Origin: JABFSM01 sp052389555
GTDB taxonomy: Bacteria; Gemmatimonadota; Gemmatimonadetes; Gemmatimonadales; GWC2-71-9
Length of the DNA stretch: 64,000 nucleotides
Assembly: GCA_052389555.1 (NCBI GenBank)
Contig: JBQTHV010000014.1
Span: 1 to 64,000 of the forward strand
Reading direction: 5' to 3'
Below the pieces are notes generated by a model. That model was not told the DNA's origin. It worked only from the letters and a program-made list of their open reading frames with translations, and made no database searches. Positions 63,471 through 64,000 of this stretch are shown piece by piece. Both the position numbers and the translations under genes were made by a program. Numbering within the stretch: the first letter of the stretch is position 1; every line of letters starts with the position of its first letter.

Positions 63471-64000
63471 AGGTTCCAGCCGTCAGTCGTCAGTCGTCAG
63501 CCGTCAGTTTCCTTCTGGTGTTGGGCCTGGTTAGCGGCGTCACGGCCCAGCCGTCCAGCCGTTCAGCCGCCCAGCCGCCCAGCCGCCGAGCCGCCGAGCC
63601 GCCGAGCGCCGAGCGTCCAGCGCCGAGCCTCGAGCCTGGTAGCGAGCTCACCGTCACCCTCATCACTTACGAGACCGGCGCGAGGATCTACGAGCGATAC
63701 GGGCACAACGCCATCTGGATTCACGACGCCAGCACCGGCACCGACGACCATTACGATTACGGCCGCTTCAGCTTCGAGCAGCCTCACTTCGTGCTGCGAT
63801 TCGTCGAGGGGCGGATGTGGTACGCGATGGGTTACGAATCCAATGTCGCCGGGATGGTGGACCTCTACCTCCGCCAGGGGCGCCGGATCTGGATGCAGGA
63901 GCTCAACATCCCGCCCGCGGAGCGGCTCAAGCTCCGCGAGTTCCTGAACTGGAACTATCGGCCCGAGAATCGCAACTACGCCTACGACTATTACCGCGAC
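63467..64000 (+). CDS. DUF4105-domain secreted protein (runs off the window)
   Basis: 178 codons from GTG 63467, which overlaps the preceding stop (GTGA), and still open at 64000. The leader SFLLVLGLVSGVTAQ is preceded by VPAVSRQSSAV, encoded by the GTCAGTC 7-bp repeat. The mature start (PSSRSAAQPPSRRAAEPPSAE) is encoded by an 8-bp repeat. The DUF4105 core follows: TLITYETGARIYERYGHNAIWIHD, YDYGRFSFEQPHFVLRFVEGRMWYAMGYE and LNWNYRPENRNYAYDYYRD with the conserved His-Asn. Its role is unknown; it is thought to be an outer-membrane or periplasmic hydrolase-like domain. Confidence 0.87.
   Translation, partial: MKVPAVSRQSSAVSFLLVLGLVSGVTAQPSSRSAAQPPSRRAAEPPSAERPAPSLEPGSELTVTLITYETGARIYERYGHNAIWIHDASTGTDDHYDYGRFSFEQPHFVLRFVEGRMWYAMGYESNVAGMVDLYLRQGRRIWMQELNIPPAERLKLREFLNWNYRPENRNYAYDYYRD
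63477..63632. repeat. 7-bp (GTCAGTC) and 8-bp (GCCGAGCC/GTCCAGCC) tandem repeats in the DUF4105 leader
   Basis: GCC GTCAGTC GTCAGTC GTCAGCC GTCAGTT (63477-63510) lies in the signal-peptide n-region. GCCCAGCC GTCCAGCC GTTCAGCC GCCCAGCC GCCCAGCC GCCGAGCC GCCGAGCC GCCGAG (63545-63605) follows in the mature N-terminus. Both repeat classes occur in one gene on either side of the hydrophobic leader core. Confidence 0.9.

Overview
This is a high-G+C (about two thirds by eye) bacterial chromosome segment. The gene content fits Gemmatimonadota best: tandem TolB/PD40-propeller amidohydrolases, many lipoproteins and secreted hydrolases, a short primary-type sigma factor, a DUF6496 histone-like protein and a bacterial deoxyhypusine synthase. 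This assignment is inferred from content only, since there is no rRNA or other marker, and a related soil phylum such as Acidobacteriota is possible. I see no tRNA, rRNA or CRISPR array.

Positions 1-7430 are the distal part of an integron cassette array. The left edge is the 5' end of an IS110-type transposase gene facing outward, next to the remnant of an attC. Then come co-directional cassettes separated by attC sites (R boxes xCCTAAC ... GTTAGGx): an APH(6)-like kinase, a small hypothetical, vapBC, a secreted alpha/beta hydrolase with a nonsense codon, a DUF1801 protein preceded by a leader ORF, a secreted nucleosidase, an ankyrin-like protein and a broken VOC gene. No integrase is in the window. 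Positions 7430-12540 hold small plus-strand accessory genes (Tag glycosylase, DUF488, DUF1697, VOC, cupredoxin-like lipoprotein, P-loop kinase).

Positions 12.5-29.9 kb are mainly minus-strand exported hydrolases and redox enzymes: amidohydrolases, a multicopper oxidase, a PQQ-type sugar dehydrogenase and a D-aminoacylase-like protein, plus an ABC exporter. Positions 30-45 kb carry a penicillin acylase family gene, a metzincin-like protease, a metallo-beta-lactamase fold enzyme, a broken SPFH gene with its ribbon-helix-helix neighbour, an ECF sigma/anti-sigma/DUF4097 operon, DUF1080 and Gfo/Idh genes, and small envelope or nucleoid genes. Positions 45-64 kb are more housekeeping: a hybrid histidine kinase, ComM/YifB, an S9 peptidase, a tonB-pxpABC-deoxyhypusine synthase operon, a MarR regulator, ArfB, ThpR, an NtrC-type regulator, an aldehyde dehydrogenase, a SigA-like sigma factor, SpoIID, a Gfo/Idh oxidoreductase and a DUF4105 gene running off the end.

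Two layers of non-genic structure stand out. First, the decamer CCTAACCCGC occurs about once per 2.5 kb outside the array, on both strands equally and in several reading frames inside genes. It looks like a DNA-uptake-type signal, and it is also the first ten bases of most attC sites here. Second, short-period (7, 8 or 9 bp) tandem repeats are scattered through the window, each locus with its own unit. Several form inverted pairs in intergenic gaps. Others encode the signal-peptide N-terminus, the linker or the tail of the adjoining protein.
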